A stretch of 64,000 nt of DNA from positions 6,944,001-7,008,000 of the forward strand of contig NZ_CP109327.1 of NCBI RefSeq assembly GCF_035918155.1. The letters are read 5' to 3'. Every line of letters begins with the position of its first letter. Position 1 is the first letter of the stretch. This stretch comes from Streptomyces sp. NBC_01591. GTDB lineage: Bacteria; Actinomycetota; Actinomycetes; Streptomycetales; Streptomycetaceae. Position numbers and translations under genes: made by a program. Below are positions 48,562-59,996 of the stretch, piece after piece. The notes under the pieces were generated by a model. That model did not search any database. It saw nothing but the letters and a program-made list of their open reading frames with translations, and had not been told where the DNA came from.

Positions 48562-50313
48562 TCAGCTCATACGCAGGGCGAGGAAGAAATCGAGCTTGTC
48601 CTCCAGACGTGAAAGATCCCGTCCCGTCAACTGCTCGATTCGCCCGACCCGGTAGCGCAACGTGTTGACGTGCAGGTGGAGCCGGGCCGCGCAGCGGGTC
48701 CACGAACCGTCGCAGTCCAGGAACGCCTCCAGCGTCGGGATCAGTTCCGCGCGGTGGCGCCGGTCGTAGTCGCGCAGCGGGTCGAGCAGACGTGCGGTGA
48801 ACGCGCGGCGCACGTCGTCGGGCACGAAGGGCAGCAGCAGTACGTGCGAGGCCAGCTCGTGGTGCCCGGCCGCACAGACCCGGCCGGGGCGGGCCGCCGC
48901 CACCCGGCGGGCATGCCGGGCCTCCTCCAGCGCGCCGCGCAGTCCTTCGGGGGAGTGCACGGCCGCGCTGACACCCAGTGTCAGCCGCCCGTCGTCGGCG
49001 AGGCCCGCGGAGAGCGGCTCGCGGACGGCGGCGAGCAGCACATCGGCATGGAGCGCGGGGTCCTCGTGCGTGTCGGTGTGCGCGGTGTCCGCACCGGCGT
49101 CCCGGTCCGGCGCGGACGCCGTGACGGCGGGCAGCGGTACGAGGGCGACGGCCTCCTCGCCCGTATGGGCGACCGCGATCCGGTCCGCCGAGTCGGGGCC
49201 GGTGACCGCGGGGTCGACCAGGAGCTCCTCCAGCAGCGCCTGGGCGACCGGGCCGCCCGCGATGTCGGGGCCGGAGGCCGCCGGGGTGCCGGTGGCGGAC
49301 TGGCCCTCCGCGCCGCCCCACTCGACCCGGGCCACCACGACCTGCCAGTGCGGCGCGGTCCCGAGACCCGGCAGCAGGACCGGGGCGGCGACCCGCAGCC
49401 TGGCGGCGATCTCGGCCGGCGCGGCACCCGTCTGGACCAGTTCCAGGACTTCCTGGGCGAGCCTGCGGCGTACCGTACGGGCCGCGTCGCGCCGGTCCCG
49501 CTCGACGGCGATCAGCTGGGTGACGCCCTGGAGCAGGTCCAGCCGGGCCGGCGGCCAGTCGCTCGCATCCGCCTCGACCGCGAGCAGCCAGTCCGAGAGC
49601 ACCGACTCACGGACGTCGCGGGAGGCCGGGACGGCGCCCCGGCCGGTGTTCCGGATCGGGAAGAGCGAATAAGCGGTGCCGTCGATCGTGACCCGGTGCG
49701 GGGCGCGGCGGCCGGTGCGGGTGGCGGCCAGATGGTGGCCGGCCAGCTCGGCGCCGACCGGTCCGGGCAGTGACGTTTCACCGGCGCCCGCGATCTGCCG
49801 CCCGGTGGGGGAGAGCACCCAGGCGTGCAGGTCGAGGTCGGATCCGAGCAGATCCAGGACCACCTCGGGCCCGCCGCCCGCCGGGCCCGAGGTCATGAGC
49901 CTGCGGTGCCGGTCCACGACCGCCGCCAGATCGCCCGCCCGCTCGCCGGACACCTGGCGCACCACATGCTCGGTGATCGTTGCGAAAGCGACGGTCTCAT
50001 GGACGGCGAAGAGCGGCAGCCGGTGCCGCGCACAGGCCTCCACGAGATCGCCGGGGACATCGCCCAGCTCCGCCTCGCCCGCCGCGAGCCCGGCGACACC
50101 GGCACCCGCCAGGATCCGTACGAACGGCTCCGAGTCCGCCGCGTCCCGGCGCCAGGCCAGGCCCGTCAGGACCAGCTCGCCGCCCGACAGGTAGCGGCTG
50201 GGATCCCGCAGGTCGGTGGTCATCACGCCGCGGACGGAGCGGTCCAGCTCGTCCTCGCCGCCGAGCAGCCGCAGGCCCAGCGCGTCGGTCTCCAGCAGTG
50301 CGCGCAGCCGCAT
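48562..50313 (-). CDS. PucR family transcriptional regulator of purine catabolism
   Basis: This is a 583-residue regulator with the three-part PucR architecture. The N-terminal purine-catabolism (PucR) domain (about 5-120: ALGLRLLGGEDELDRSVRGV, YLSGGELVLTGLAW) is followed by a GGDEF-like middle domain (about 300-480). The C-terminal HTH_30 domain (about 525-580) has LEAFLDCDGSWTRCAARLHL and HVNTLRYRVGRIEQLTGRDL. The ATG at 50313 has GAGAT and GGCGGCGAG in front. It diverges from the xanthine dehydrogenase genes, the classic place for a purine-responsive PucR regulator. The shared 257-nt region contains a candidate operator, ATTCG-TT-CGAAT. Confidence 0.92.
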   Translation of the reverse strand: MRLRALLETDALGLRLLGGEDELDRSVRGVMTTDLRDPSRYLSGGELVLTGLAWRRDAADSEPFVRILAGAGVAGLAAGEAELGDVPGDLVEACARHRLPLFAVHETVAFATITEHVVRQVSGERAGDLAAVVDRHRRLMTSGPAGGGPEVVLDLLGSDLDLHAWVLSPTGRQIAGAGETSLPGPVGAELAGHHLAATRTGRRAPHRVTIDGTAYSLFPIRNTGRGAVPASRDVRESVLSDWLLAVEADASDWPPARLDLLQGVTQLIAVERDRRDAARTVRRRLAQEVLELVQTGAAPAEIAARLRVAAPVLLPGLGTAPHWQVVVARVEWGGAEGQSATGTPAASGPDIAGGPVAQALLEELLVDPAVTGPDSADRIAVAHTGEEAVALVPLPAVTASAPDRDAGADTAHTDTHEDPALHADVLLAAVREPLSAGLADDGRLTLGVSAAVHSPEGLRGALEEARHARRVAAARPGRVCAAGHHELASHVLLLPFVPDDVRRAFTARLLDPLRDYDRRHRAELIPTLEAFLDCDGSWTRCAARLHLHVNTLRYRVGRIEQLTGRDLSRLEDKLDFFLALRMS

Positions 50314-50570
50314 CTCGTCGCCGCCGATCTCTTTCGTTGGTGCGGGTGAAAACTGGGTATTGCGGTGAGGTCACTGATCCCCGCCATTCGTTCGAATCTA
50401 CAAGACGAGGAGATCGACCAGCCAACTCCTTCATGGTTTCGGTGACTGCACCGGGTGGAGCACGGCTTGTGTACTAGGCCCCACACCGCGTTACAACACA
50501 TGAACGCCAAGTCGAGGGCCGGCCGCACCGCCCCCAGTGAACGACCCGATTGAGAAGAAGAGAGCCACTC
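50314..50570. promoter_or_regulatory. Divergent pucR/xanthine dehydrogenase promoter region
   Basis: This 257-nt region contains the perfect inverted repeat ATTCG-TT-CGAAT (50386-50397) about 75 nt before the PucR gene and, on the other side, TACTAG (50471-50476) as a possible -10 box for the xdh genes. No clear -35 was found. No open frame here looks coding. Confidence 0.45.
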
Positions 50571-51461
50571 ATGGACTTCCTTCGCCCCGCCAGCTGGGAG
50601 GAGGCGCTCGCCGCCAAGGCCGAGCACCCGACGGCTGTGCCCATCGCGGGTGGCACCGATGTGATGGTCGAGATCAACTTCGACCACCGGCGGCCCGAGT
50701 ACCTCCTGGACCTGAACCGCATCGGAGAGCTGACCGAGTGGGAGGTGGGCCAGGAGAACGTACGGCTCGGCGCCTCCGTCCCGTACAGCCACATCATGGA
50801 GCACCTGCGGGCCGAGCTGCCCGGGCTGGCGCTCGCCTCGCACACCGTCGCCTCGCCCCAGATCCGCAACCGCGGCGGCGTCGGCGGCAACCTGGGCACC
50901 GCCTCGCCCGCCGGGGACGCCCATCCGGCCCTGCTCGCCGCGGGCGCCGAGGTCGAGGCCGAATCCGTCCGCGGGACCAGGATGATCCCGATCGACGCCT
51001 TCTACACCGGCGTCAAGCGCAACGCTCTCGAACCGGACGAGCTGATCCGGGCCGTGCACATCAAGAAGGCCGACGGGCCGCAGCAGTACTCCAAGGTCGG
51101 CACCCGCAACGCGATGGTCATCGCCGTCTGCGCCTTCGGCCTGGCCCTGCACCCCGAGACCCGCACGGTGCGCACCGGCATCGGCTCGGCCGCCCCCACG
51201 CCCGTACGGGCGAAGGAGGCCGAGGAATTCCTGAACGCCGCGCTCGAAGAGGGCGGCTTCTGGGACAGCCGCACGATCATCACCCCGTCCATCGCCAAGC
51301 AGTTTGCCGCGCTCGCAGCCGGTGCCTGCAACCCGATCGACGATGTGCGCGGCACCGCGAGCTATCGCCGGCACGCGGTCGGGATCATGGCCCGCCGCAC
51401 CCTCGGCTGGACCTGGGAGTCGTACCGCGGCAACGGCCGCAGCACCGAAGGAGCTGCCTGA
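50571..51461 (+). CDS. Xanthine dehydrogenase, FAD-binding subunit
   Basis: This 296-residue subunit is of the CoxM/XdhB type and carries FAD between the iron-sulphur clusters and NAD+. The PCMH-type FAD site is visible in VPIAGGTDVMVEINFDHR (about 27-45), then IRNRGGVGGNLGTASPAGDAHPALLAAGA near 105-130, and the C-terminal CO-dehydrogenase flavoprotein domain VGTRNAMVIAVCAFGLALH. The ATG at 50571 has AGAAGAAGAGAG upstream. It begins a run of three genes for one heterotrimeric enzyme, with the next gene 2 nt later. The enzyme oxidises hypoxanthine and xanthine to urate, under the divergent PucR-type regulator. Confidence 0.93.
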   Translation: MDFLRPASWEEALAAKAEHPTAVPIAGGTDVMVEINFDHRRPEYLLDLNRIGELTEWEVGQENVRLGASVPYSHIMEHLRAELPGLALASHTVASPQIRNRGGVGGNLGTASPAGDAHPALLAAGAEVEAESVRGTRMIPIDAFYTGVKRNALEPDELIRAVHIKKADGPQQYSKVGTRNAMVIAVCAFGLALHPETRTVRTGIGSAAPTPVRAKEAEEFLNAALEEGGFWDSRTIITPSIAKQFAALAAGACNPIDDVRGTASYRRHAVGIMARRTLGWTWESYRGNGRSTEGAA

Positions 51462-51463
51462 TC

Positions 51464-52057
51464 ATGCGCGTCAATTTCACGGTCAACGGCCGCAGGCACG
51501 AGGCGGACGACGTCTGGGAGGGCGAGTCCCTCCTCTACGTGCTGCGCGAGCGGATGGGCCTGCCCGGCTCGAAGAACGCCTGCGAGCAGGGCGAGTGCGG
51601 CTCCTGCACCGTCCGCCTGGACGGTGTGCCGGTCTGCTCCTGTCTGGTCGCGGCCGGCCAGGTGGAGGGCCGCGAGGTCGTCACGGTCGAGGGCCTCGCC
51701 GACTTCGCCGCCCACCGCTCCGAGCAGCACCCGGGCAGCGGCTGCGCCTCCGGCGTGTGCGGCACGGCGCTCGACAGGGCCCGGCAGTGGGAGGCCAGGC
51801 CGACCGGTGAGGAGAGCCGGGAAACCGGTGAACTCTCCCCGACCCAGCAGGCGTTCATCGACGCCGGAGCCGTCCAGTGCGGCTTCTGCACCCCCGGCCT
51901 GCTGGTCGCCGCCGACGAGCTGCTGGAACGCAACCCGGAACCGTCCGACGCGGACATCCGCGAGGCGCTCTCCGGCAACCTCTGCCGCTGCACCGGCTAC
52001 GAGAAGATCCTCGACGCGGTCCGCCTCGCGGCCGCCCGCGCGGAAGAAACGGTCTGA
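51464..52057 (+). CDS. Xanthine dehydrogenase, (2Fe-2S) subunit
   Basis: This 197-residue subunit with two clusters transfers electrons from the molybdenum site to FAD. The plant-type ferredoxin domain has CEQGECGSCTVRLDGVPVC, and the all-helical C-domain binds the second cluster in QCGFCTPGLLV and LCRCTGYEKIL. Between them is an extra segment of about 45 residues (DFAAHRSEQHPGSGCASGVCG to GELSPTQQAF) with two more cysteines, longer than in most homologues. The ATG at 51464 starts 2 nt after the FAD-subunit stop. The next gene starts 2 nt after its own stop. Confidence 0.93.
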   Translation: MRVNFTVNGRRHEADDVWEGESLLYVLRERMGLPGSKNACEQGECGSCTVRLDGVPVCSCLVAAGQVEGREVVTVEGLADFAAHRSEQHPGSGCASGVCGTALDRARQWEARPTGEESRETGELSPTQQAFIDAGAVQCGFCTPGLLVAADELLERNPEPSDADIREALSGNLCRCTGYEKILDAVRLAAARAEETV

Positions 52058-52059
52058 CG

Positions 52060-54444
<2,385 letters not shown>

Positions 54445-54445
54445 C

Positions 54446-55011
54446 GGCTTCTTCGACGCGATGGCGACCATCATCGGAGTCGGTACCGAGGCCGGACTCG
54501 CCGACAGCAAGGGCCGGATGCCGGGCCTCTCCAAGGCACTGTTCATCGACGGTGCGGGCGGCGCGATCGGTGGCGTCTCCGGGGCGTCCGGGCAGACCGT
54601 TTTCATCGAGTCGGCGACCGGCGTCGGCGAGGGGGCGCGCACCGTCTGTCCTCCGCCGTCACCGGTGTGCTCTTCGCCGCCGGACTGTTCTTCACCCCGC
54701 TCGCCCAGATTGTGCCGGGGCCGATCGCCGCCGCCGCACTGGTCGTCATCGGCGCGATGATGATGCAGAACGCCCGCCACGTCGACTGGAGCGACCGCTC
54801 CGTGGCCGTGCCGGTCTTCCTGACCGTGGCGCTGATGCCGTTCACTTACTCCATCACCGCCGGTGTCGGCGCAGGGGTGATCTCCTTCGCCGCGATCAAG
54901 GCGGCGCAGGGCAGGTTCCGCGAGGTGGGCGTCTTCATGTGGGTGCTGACCGGCGTGTTCGTCGTGTACTTCGCGCTCAGCCCGATCGAGAGCTGGATCG
55001 GCGCCAAGTAG
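54446..55011 (+). pseudogene. NCS2 (purine) permease, 5' truncated and frameshifted
   Basis: Two frames together encode the last 190 or so residues of an AzgA-like purine permease. The first begins immediately behind the xanthine dehydrogenase stop with GFFDAMATIIGVGTEAGL and includes GASGQTVFIESATGVGEGART, the family's substrate-site motif. One base is missing at about 54642-54646. The second frame continues LSSAVTGVLFAAGLFFTPLA and ends in three helices at FALSPIESWIGAK. The first half of the gene is deleted and the rest is out of frame, so uptake by this permease is lost although the enzyme genes on both sides are intact. Confidence 0.85.
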
Positions 55012-55078
55012 AACCGGAACCGGTCCGCACCGGACCCCTCCCGCCGCCCCTCCGCACACCCGTAGAAGGAGAATCGCC

Positions 55079-56230
55079 ATGCTGGACATCGCCGAAGAGC
55101 TCAACCGGTGGGTCGAGCAGGGACGCGACTTCGCCGTGGCCACCGTCGTGGCGGTCGGCGGCAGCGCGCCCCGGCAGCCCGGAGCCGCCCTCGCCGTCGA
55201 CCGCGACGGCACGGCGATCGGATCGGTCTCCGGCGGGTGTGTGGAGGGCGCGGTGTACGAACTGTGCGAGCAGGCGCTGGACGACGGTACCGCGGTGCGC
55301 GAACGGTTCGGCTACAGCGACGAGGACGCCTTCGCGGTGGGACTGACCTGCGGCGGCGTCATCGACATCCTGGTGACACCGGTCCGTGCGGACGACCCCG
55401 CACGGGCGGTGTTCGCCACCGCGTTCGCCGCCGCCGCAAGGGGGTCGGCGGCGGCCCTCGCCAGGATCACCGACGGACCGGCGGAACTCCTCGGGCGCCC
55501 CCTGCTCGTCCACCCCGACGGCTCGCACGAGGGCGGGCTCGGCGGACATCCGGAACTGGACCGCACCGCGGCAGCCGACGCCCGCGCCATGCTGGACGCC
55601 GGCCGCACCGGCCCCGTCGTCATCGGCGCCGACGGCTCGCGCTGCGGACAACCGCTCACCCTGCTCGTCGAATCGAGCGTCCCACCACCCCGGATGATCG
55701 TCTTCGGGGCCATCGACTTCGCCTCGGCACTGGTCCGGGCGGGCAAGTTCCTCGGGTACCACGTCACATTGTGCGATGCCCGACCGGTCTTCGCCACGAA
55801 GGCCCGCTTCCCCCAGGCCGACGAGCTGGTCGTCGACTGGCCGCACCGCTATCTCGCGGCGACCGAGGTCGACGCGCGCACCGTCCTGTGCGTCCTCACC
55901 CACGACGCCAAGTTCGATGTCCCGCTGCTGGAACTGGCGTTGAAGCTGCCGGTCGCGTACGTCGGGGCGATGGGGTCGCGCCGCACCCATCTGGAGCGCA
56001 ACGAACGGCTGCGCGACGTCGGCGTCACGGAGCTGGAACTGGCCAGGCTGCACTCGCCGATCGGCCTCGACCTCGGAGCGCGTACCCCCGAGGAGACCGC
56101 GCTGTCGATCGCCGCGGAAATCGTCGCAGACCGGCGCGGCGGCAGCGGCGTACCGCTCAAGGGCGCGCACACCCCGATCCATCACGAGGCCGGCCCGCCG
56201 CCGACCGGAGTGATCACATCCGTGGCCTGA
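55079..56230 (+). CDS. xdhC: XdhC-family molybdenum cofactor maturation protein
   Basis: This is a 383-residue chaperone that binds, sulphurates and inserts the molybdenum cofactor into xanthine dehydrogenase. The N-terminal XdhC/CoxI domain has VATVVAVGGSAPRQPGAALA and GSVSGGCVEGAVYELC, with the functionally important cysteine motif, then GLTCGGVIDILV. The C-terminal Rossmann domain has RMIVFGAIDFASALVRAGKF and YVGAMGSRRTHLERNERLRD. The ATG at 55079 follows AGAAGGAG. Position behind the three dehydrogenase genes supports this role. The broken permease lies between. Confidence 0.92.
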   Translation: MLDIAEELNRWVEQGRDFAVATVVAVGGSAPRQPGAALAVDRDGTAIGSVSGGCVEGAVYELCEQALDDGTAVRERFGYSDEDAFAVGLTCGGVIDILVTPVRADDPARAVFATAFAAAARGSAAALARITDGPAELLGRPLLVHPDGSHEGGLGGHPELDRTAAADARAMLDAGRTGPVVIGADGSRCGQPLTLLVESSVPPPRMIVFGAIDFASALVRAGKFLGYHVTLCDARPVFATKARFPQADELVVDWPHRYLAATEVDARTVLCVLTHDAKFDVPLLELALKLPVAYVGAMGSRRTHLERNERLRDVGVTELELARLHSPIGLDLGARTPEETALSIAAEIVADRRGGSGVPLKGAHTPIHHEAGPPPTGVITSVA

Positions 56231-56255
56231 ACCGGCCCTCGGTCCCCGACCGTTG

Positions 56256-56554
56256 CGGGCGGGTCCGCCGAGCCCGCCGTCGTCGCCGTGGAGCGCGACG
56301 CCTTGGGCCGCCAGTGCGCGAACTCCCCGGCATCCTGGGCCCCAACCGCATCATCGGCTCGGTCACCGCCCTCGGCGCAGCCCCGGCCGGCCGGCCCCAC
56401 CCCTACCGCACGGACCTGGCGGGGCCGGGGGGCACAGGTACGGCTGCTGGACACGGTGGCACCGGCGATCGAGGCGGACCTGGCCGCCGTCTGGGAGGAC
56501 TGGCTCGCACCGGGCGGACCCGGAGTGCCGGACCTCCAGGTCACGAACGGCTGA
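56256..56554 (+). pseudogene. Degenerate gene remnant after xdhC, family not recognised
   Basis: About 100 codons can be pieced together from two frames: ERDALGR, then VRELPGILGPNRIIGSVTAL and AAPAGRPHPYRTDL in another frame, then back to AQVRLLDTVAPAIEADLAAVW and the end VPDLQVTNG. At least two frameshifts are needed and there is no start with a ribosome site. The TGA at 56552-56554 overlaps the 3' end of the opposite MFS gene. It could be a decayed partner in purine metabolism, but I do not recognise the family. Confidence 0.45.
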
Positions 56555-57806
56555 CCGCGCCGCGAGCCACCGCACCACGGGCCGCCGAACCGCGAGCCAC
56601 CACGGCCGCACACAGCAGCGCGGGCACCGCCGCGACCGCGAAGCAGACGGCCGGCGGGAGCCGGTCCACCAGCAGGCCCACCGTCGCGGCGCCCACCGAC
56701 GACCCGGCGTTGACCGCGGTGTTCACCCAGGCACCCGCCTGTGTGCGGCTGCCCGAGCCCACGGACTCGTCCGCGATGAGGTACGCGGTGGTCAGCGCGG
56801 GCGCGACGAACAGCCCGGCCACCGCGGCGAGCGCGGCCAGCACGTACACACTGGGCGACAGCCCGGCCCCGACCACGGCGGCGCCCAGTCCGGCGGCCAG
56901 CAGCGGGAGCCGCGCCCGGTTCGACGCCCGCCAGGAGACGGCGCCGTAGGCGAGCCCCCCGACCGCGCTTCCGGCCGAGAGCGCGGCGAGCACCCACGAG
57001 ACAGCCCCCGCGCCCTGGTGACGCTGCTCGGTGAATGCCACCACCAGCAGGTCCAGGCCCCCCAGGCACAACCCCACGGCCGCCGTCACCAGCACCGCGT
57101 GCCGCAGCCCGATGACGCCGAGCAGCCGCCGCCCGTCCGGCGGGACGTCCGGACCGGCCGCCGTGTCGTCGGACGGCGCCGCGCCCGTATCGCGTACCGC
57201 CGGTGAGGACACCAGCGCCAGCGTGCCCACGAGGATCAGCGCGGCGCTGACCGCGACCCCGGCCGCGGGCGAGGCGAACTTCACCACCACCCCCACCAGC
57301 AACGGACCGCTGACGAAGAGGAGTTCCTCGGCGACACCGTCCAGGCTGTAGGCGCGCCGCAGCAGTTCCCGGTCGGCGACGAGACTGCTCCACAGGGTCC
57401 GCATCACCGGCCCCAGCGGTGGTGAACAGGCCCCCGCCGCGGCGACCAACGTCCCCAGCAGGAACGCCGAGGTCCCCGGCCGCCAGGTGGCGTACGCGAG
57501 GGCGGCGAGCAGTACCGCGTAGACCCCGGCCATCGGCGGCAGGACCCGGCGCGGCCCGTACCGGTCGATCATTGCGGCACGGGCGGGGGAGAGGAAGACA
57601 CTGGTCGCCCCGAAGAGCGCCATGACGGCACCGGCGACGGAGTATGAGCCGGTGCTCGCGTTCACCGCCAGCAGCAGCGAGAGCGAGACCATCCCGTACG
57701 AGAGCCGCCCCAGCAGAGCGGCACCGAAGGTGCGGGCGGCGTGACGGGTACGCAGGACGGTGGCATACGAAGGCGTGCGCGAAGGCACGGGTGATGGCGA
57801 GAGCAT
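56541..57806 (-). CDS. MFS transporter, probable exporter
   Basis: This is a 421-residue, 12-helix major facilitator protein. After a short N-terminal tail, SYATVLRTRHAARTFGAALLG leads into the first helices. The loop 2-3 motif FLSPARAAMIDRYGPRRVLPP has the D-R-x-G-R-R pattern of drug efflux transporters. The second half includes AALSAGSAVGGLAYGAVSWR. The C-terminal end is a low-complexity RGSAARGAVARGAVSRS tail. The ATG at 57806 has GAGGA upstream; a start at 57863 would add an unlikely basic leader. Substrate unknown; no biosynthetic genes are beside it. It overlaps the end of the remnant on the other strand. Confidence 0.88.
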   Translation of the reverse strand: MLSPSPVPSRTPSYATVLRTRHAARTFGAALLGRLSYGMVSLSLLLAVNASTGSYSVAGAVMALFGATSVFLSPARAAMIDRYGPRRVLPPMAGVYAVLLAALAYATWRPGTSAFLLGTLVAAAGACSPPLGPVMRTLWSSLVADRELLRRAYSLDGVAEELLFVSGPLLVGVVVKFASPAAGVAVSAALILVGTLALVSSPAVRDTGAAPSDDTAAGPDVPPDGRRLLGVIGLRHAVLVTAAVGLCLGGLDLLVVAFTEQRHQGAGAVSWVLAALSAGSAVGGLAYGAVSWRASNRARLPLLAAGLGAAVVGAGLSPSVYVLAALAAVAGLFVAPALTTAYLIADESVGSGSRTQAGAWVNTAVNAGSSVGAATVGLLVDRLPPAVCFAVAAVPALLCAAVVARGSAARGAVARGAVSRS

Positions 57807-58042
57807 CGATACGTTCCTCGTGAGGGCAGCGCGGCAGAGGGCGCTGCGGGCATGCGGGGACACCGAAGTGCCGCACCCGGCGGAAGCGGGGGGGTGCGGT
57901 CAGTACGGGGTCCTACGCACGGGAGAGGAACATGTCGGCCAAGGTATCAGGGCGACAGGCCCGGGTGGAGGGGGAGTTCGGCGGCCGCATCCGCCGACAC
58001 GTGGTGTGAGGTGTGACATCGCCTCGGGTAGCGTCGATGCCC

Positions 58043-58564
58043 ATGTCGCTCTCCTCGTACCCCTCCCGTATGCGCCCGGACTTCGAAGCGGACGAGCGGA
58101 CTCAGCTCGTCGGCTGGCTCGACACGCAGCGGGCGACCGCCCGCTGGAAGTGCGAGGAGCTGTCGGAGGCGGACGCGCACCGCGCCGTTCTGCCGTCGTC
58201 GCCGCTCATGACGATGGCGGGTGTCATGTCGCACCTTCGGTGGGCCGAGCACCTCTGGTTCGAGGTCGTCCTGCTGGGCCGTCCGGCCGTGGGGCCGGTG
58301 TTCGACGAGCCGGAGGACGCCGACATGAGGGTCGAGGGCGTTTTGCTCGCGAAGCTCCTCGACGACTACGACCGGCAGGTCGCGGTGTCGAACGAGATCT
58401 TCGCGGGACGGTCGCTCGACGACGTGGGCCGGCACCCGGAATTCGAGGCGTCGGGCGCGAGCCTGCGCTGGATCATGTTCCACATGATCGAGGAGACCGC
58501 CCGGCACGCGGGCCACCTGGACGCCATCAGGGAACTCCTGGACGGCCGGACCGGCCACTACTGA
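58043..58564 (+). CDS. DinB family protein
   Basis: This 173-residue four-helix-bundle protein is of the DinB/YfiT-like superfamily, often metal-binding and sometimes a thiol-dependent transferase. The metal ligand pattern is recognisable: the first His in MAGVMSHLRWAEHLWF (about 62-77) and the HxxxH in the last helix, WIMFHMIEETARHAGHLD. Start choice between ATG 58037 and ATG 58043 is open. TAGCGT at 58029-58034 would act as a -10 box for a leaderless message from either. It stands alone; its substrate is unknown. Many such genes occur in streptomycetes, with roles in detoxification suggested. Confidence 0.85.
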   Translation: MSLSSYPSRMRPDFEADERTQLVGWLDTQRATARWKCEELSEADAHRAVLPSSPLMTMAGVMSHLRWAEHLWFEVVLLGRPAVGPVFDEPEDADMRVEGVLLAKLLDDYDRQVAVSNEIFAGRSLDDVGRHPEFEASGASLRWIMFHMIEETARHAGHLDAIRELLDGRTGHY

Positions 58565-58617
58565 TCTGGTCCGCCGTCCTGCCGCGCCCGCGCCGGTCTC
58601 GCGGCCTGCCGCCCGCG

Positions 58618-59184
58618 TCAGCCGGTGATGTCGGTGTCGGCCGCCAGGATCTGTCCGGCGGTCCGCCGGAGCTCGGGGAGGAAACCGATGGCCTTCTCGC
58701 CCCGGCGGAGGAGGTCGCCGGTCGATGTGATGCCGAGGTCGGCGACCGCCTCCAGGAAGGCCGGGAGGCGTGCCTGGTGCAGTTCGGGGGCATCCGCGGC
58801 CAGTACGGTGTGACATCGCGCGAAGGTCGCGATGATCCAGAACACCGCTTCGCGATGGTCGCCCCGCTCGATGAGAGCACCTCGTCCGCCGAGGCGAGCT
58901 CCTCCCACGGCAGAAGGCTGACCTCCAGCAGCGCGTCCCGGAAGCGGAGCTTGCCGGGCTTGGCGGGCGGGGCGGGGTCGGCGGTGACGACCACGATGTC
59001 CACGATGTCCACGTCCGAGTACGGGGACAGTTCGGCGTCGTCCGGCAGGCCCACCGTGGAGCCGCTGAAGAAGGCGCCACGGAAACCGGGATCGGGCCGG
59101 GCGTGCTCGATGACCCACTGGACCGCGGCCGATCGGGCCGTACCGACTCTCCCTCGGAACCTCTTTCCTCCGGGGCGTCACCGT
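58618..59184 (-). pseudogene. Nucleotidyltransferase-like protein, frameshifted
   Basis: The 5' part contains a polymerase-beta-type nucleotidyltransferase core, GAFFSGSTVGLPDDAELSPY followed by SDVDIVDIVVVTADP (GS...DxD). The frame is lost near 58866-58875 after EELASADEVL. The continuation in another frame reads ERGDHREAVFWIIATFARCH and ends RTAGQILAADTDITG at TGA 58618-58620. Upstream, the core frame has no start codon; a GTG with a ribosome site lies in yet another frame, so a second frameshift is likely near 59140. As an aminoglycoside-nucleotidyltransferase-like protein it would need both halves. Sequencing error is possible but two shifts argue for decay. Confidence 0.7.
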
Positions 59185-59311
59185 ATGCCGATCCTGGCGC
59201 GGACCGCGCCCGCGAAGCGTGTCACTCGTTGCCAGGCGCGCGGCCGAGGCGTCAACTGTTCTGGCGCCGGGCAACCGCGCGGCGCGACGTCTCCGGCGGA
59301 AGAGGATTGCG

Positions 59312-59890
59312 ATGAGGAAGATCGTCCTGATGGCCTCGGTGTCCCTCGACGGCTTCATGGAGGGGCCGGACCGTGAGATCGACTGGCACCTGGTCGACGA
59401 CGAACTGCACCGTCACTTCAACGAGCAGCTCCGGACCATGGGCGGTTTCCTGGAAGGCCGGGTGACCTATCAGCTCATGGCGGATTTCTGGCCGACCGCC
59501 GACTCCGATCCCTCCGCCACCGAAACCGTGGCGGAGTTCGCCGGCATCTGGCGGGACATGCCCAAGATCGTGTTCTCCCGGACCCTGGAACGTGCCGACT
59601 CGAACACCACGATCAGGCGGGAGGTCGACGCGGAGGAGATCAGGGCGCTGAAGGCGCAGCCCGGCGGGGACCTGTGCCTCGGGGGTGCCGATCTCGCCGC
59701 GACTTTCATGCGGCTCGACCTGGTCGACGAGTACCGCGTCTACGTCCATCCCGTCCTCATCGGCCGGGGCAAGCCCCTGTTTCCGGCCTCGTCCGGCCGG
59801 ACCGGCCTTCGTCTGGCCGGGACCAGGGAATTCGGCAACGGGGTCGTGCTGCTTCGTTACGACCGCCGCGCGGTTGCTCCAGCGGAATGA
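59312..59890 (+). CDS. Dihydrofolate reductase family protein (RibD C-terminal-like)
   Basis: This is a 192-residue NADPH-dependent reductase-fold protein. KIVLMASVSLDGFMEGPDRE at the start is the DHFR/RibD-C nucleotide and substrate region. GGFLEGRVTYQLMADFWP and KIVFSRTLERADSNTTIRR follow, then LCLGGADLAATFMRLDLVDEY and VHPVLIGRGKPLF, all characteristic of YyaP/YwjB-like stand-alone proteins. The reaction is not known; these are not the folate enzyme or the riboflavin deaminase-reductase. The ATG at 59312 is preceded by GGAAGAGG. The next gene, a SnoaL-like protein, follows after 106 nt. Confidence 0.9.
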   Translation: MRKIVLMASVSLDGFMEGPDREIDWHLVDDELHRHFNEQLRTMGGFLEGRVTYQLMADFWPTADSDPSATETVAEFAGIWRDMPKIVFSRTLERADSNTTIRREVDAEEIRALKAQPGGDLCLGGADLAATFMRLDLVDEYRVYVHPVLIGRGKPLFPASSGRTGLRLAGTREFGNGVVLLRYDRRAVAPAE

Positions 59891-59996
59891 ACTCCCCGGG
59901 CCGCGACGGTGTGTGACCGGTGCTGTGCCGGGTCGTACGGGGAGTCCTCCCCGTATAACTGCCGCACCGTCGCGAGATCTCACGAAAGGACCGGCG

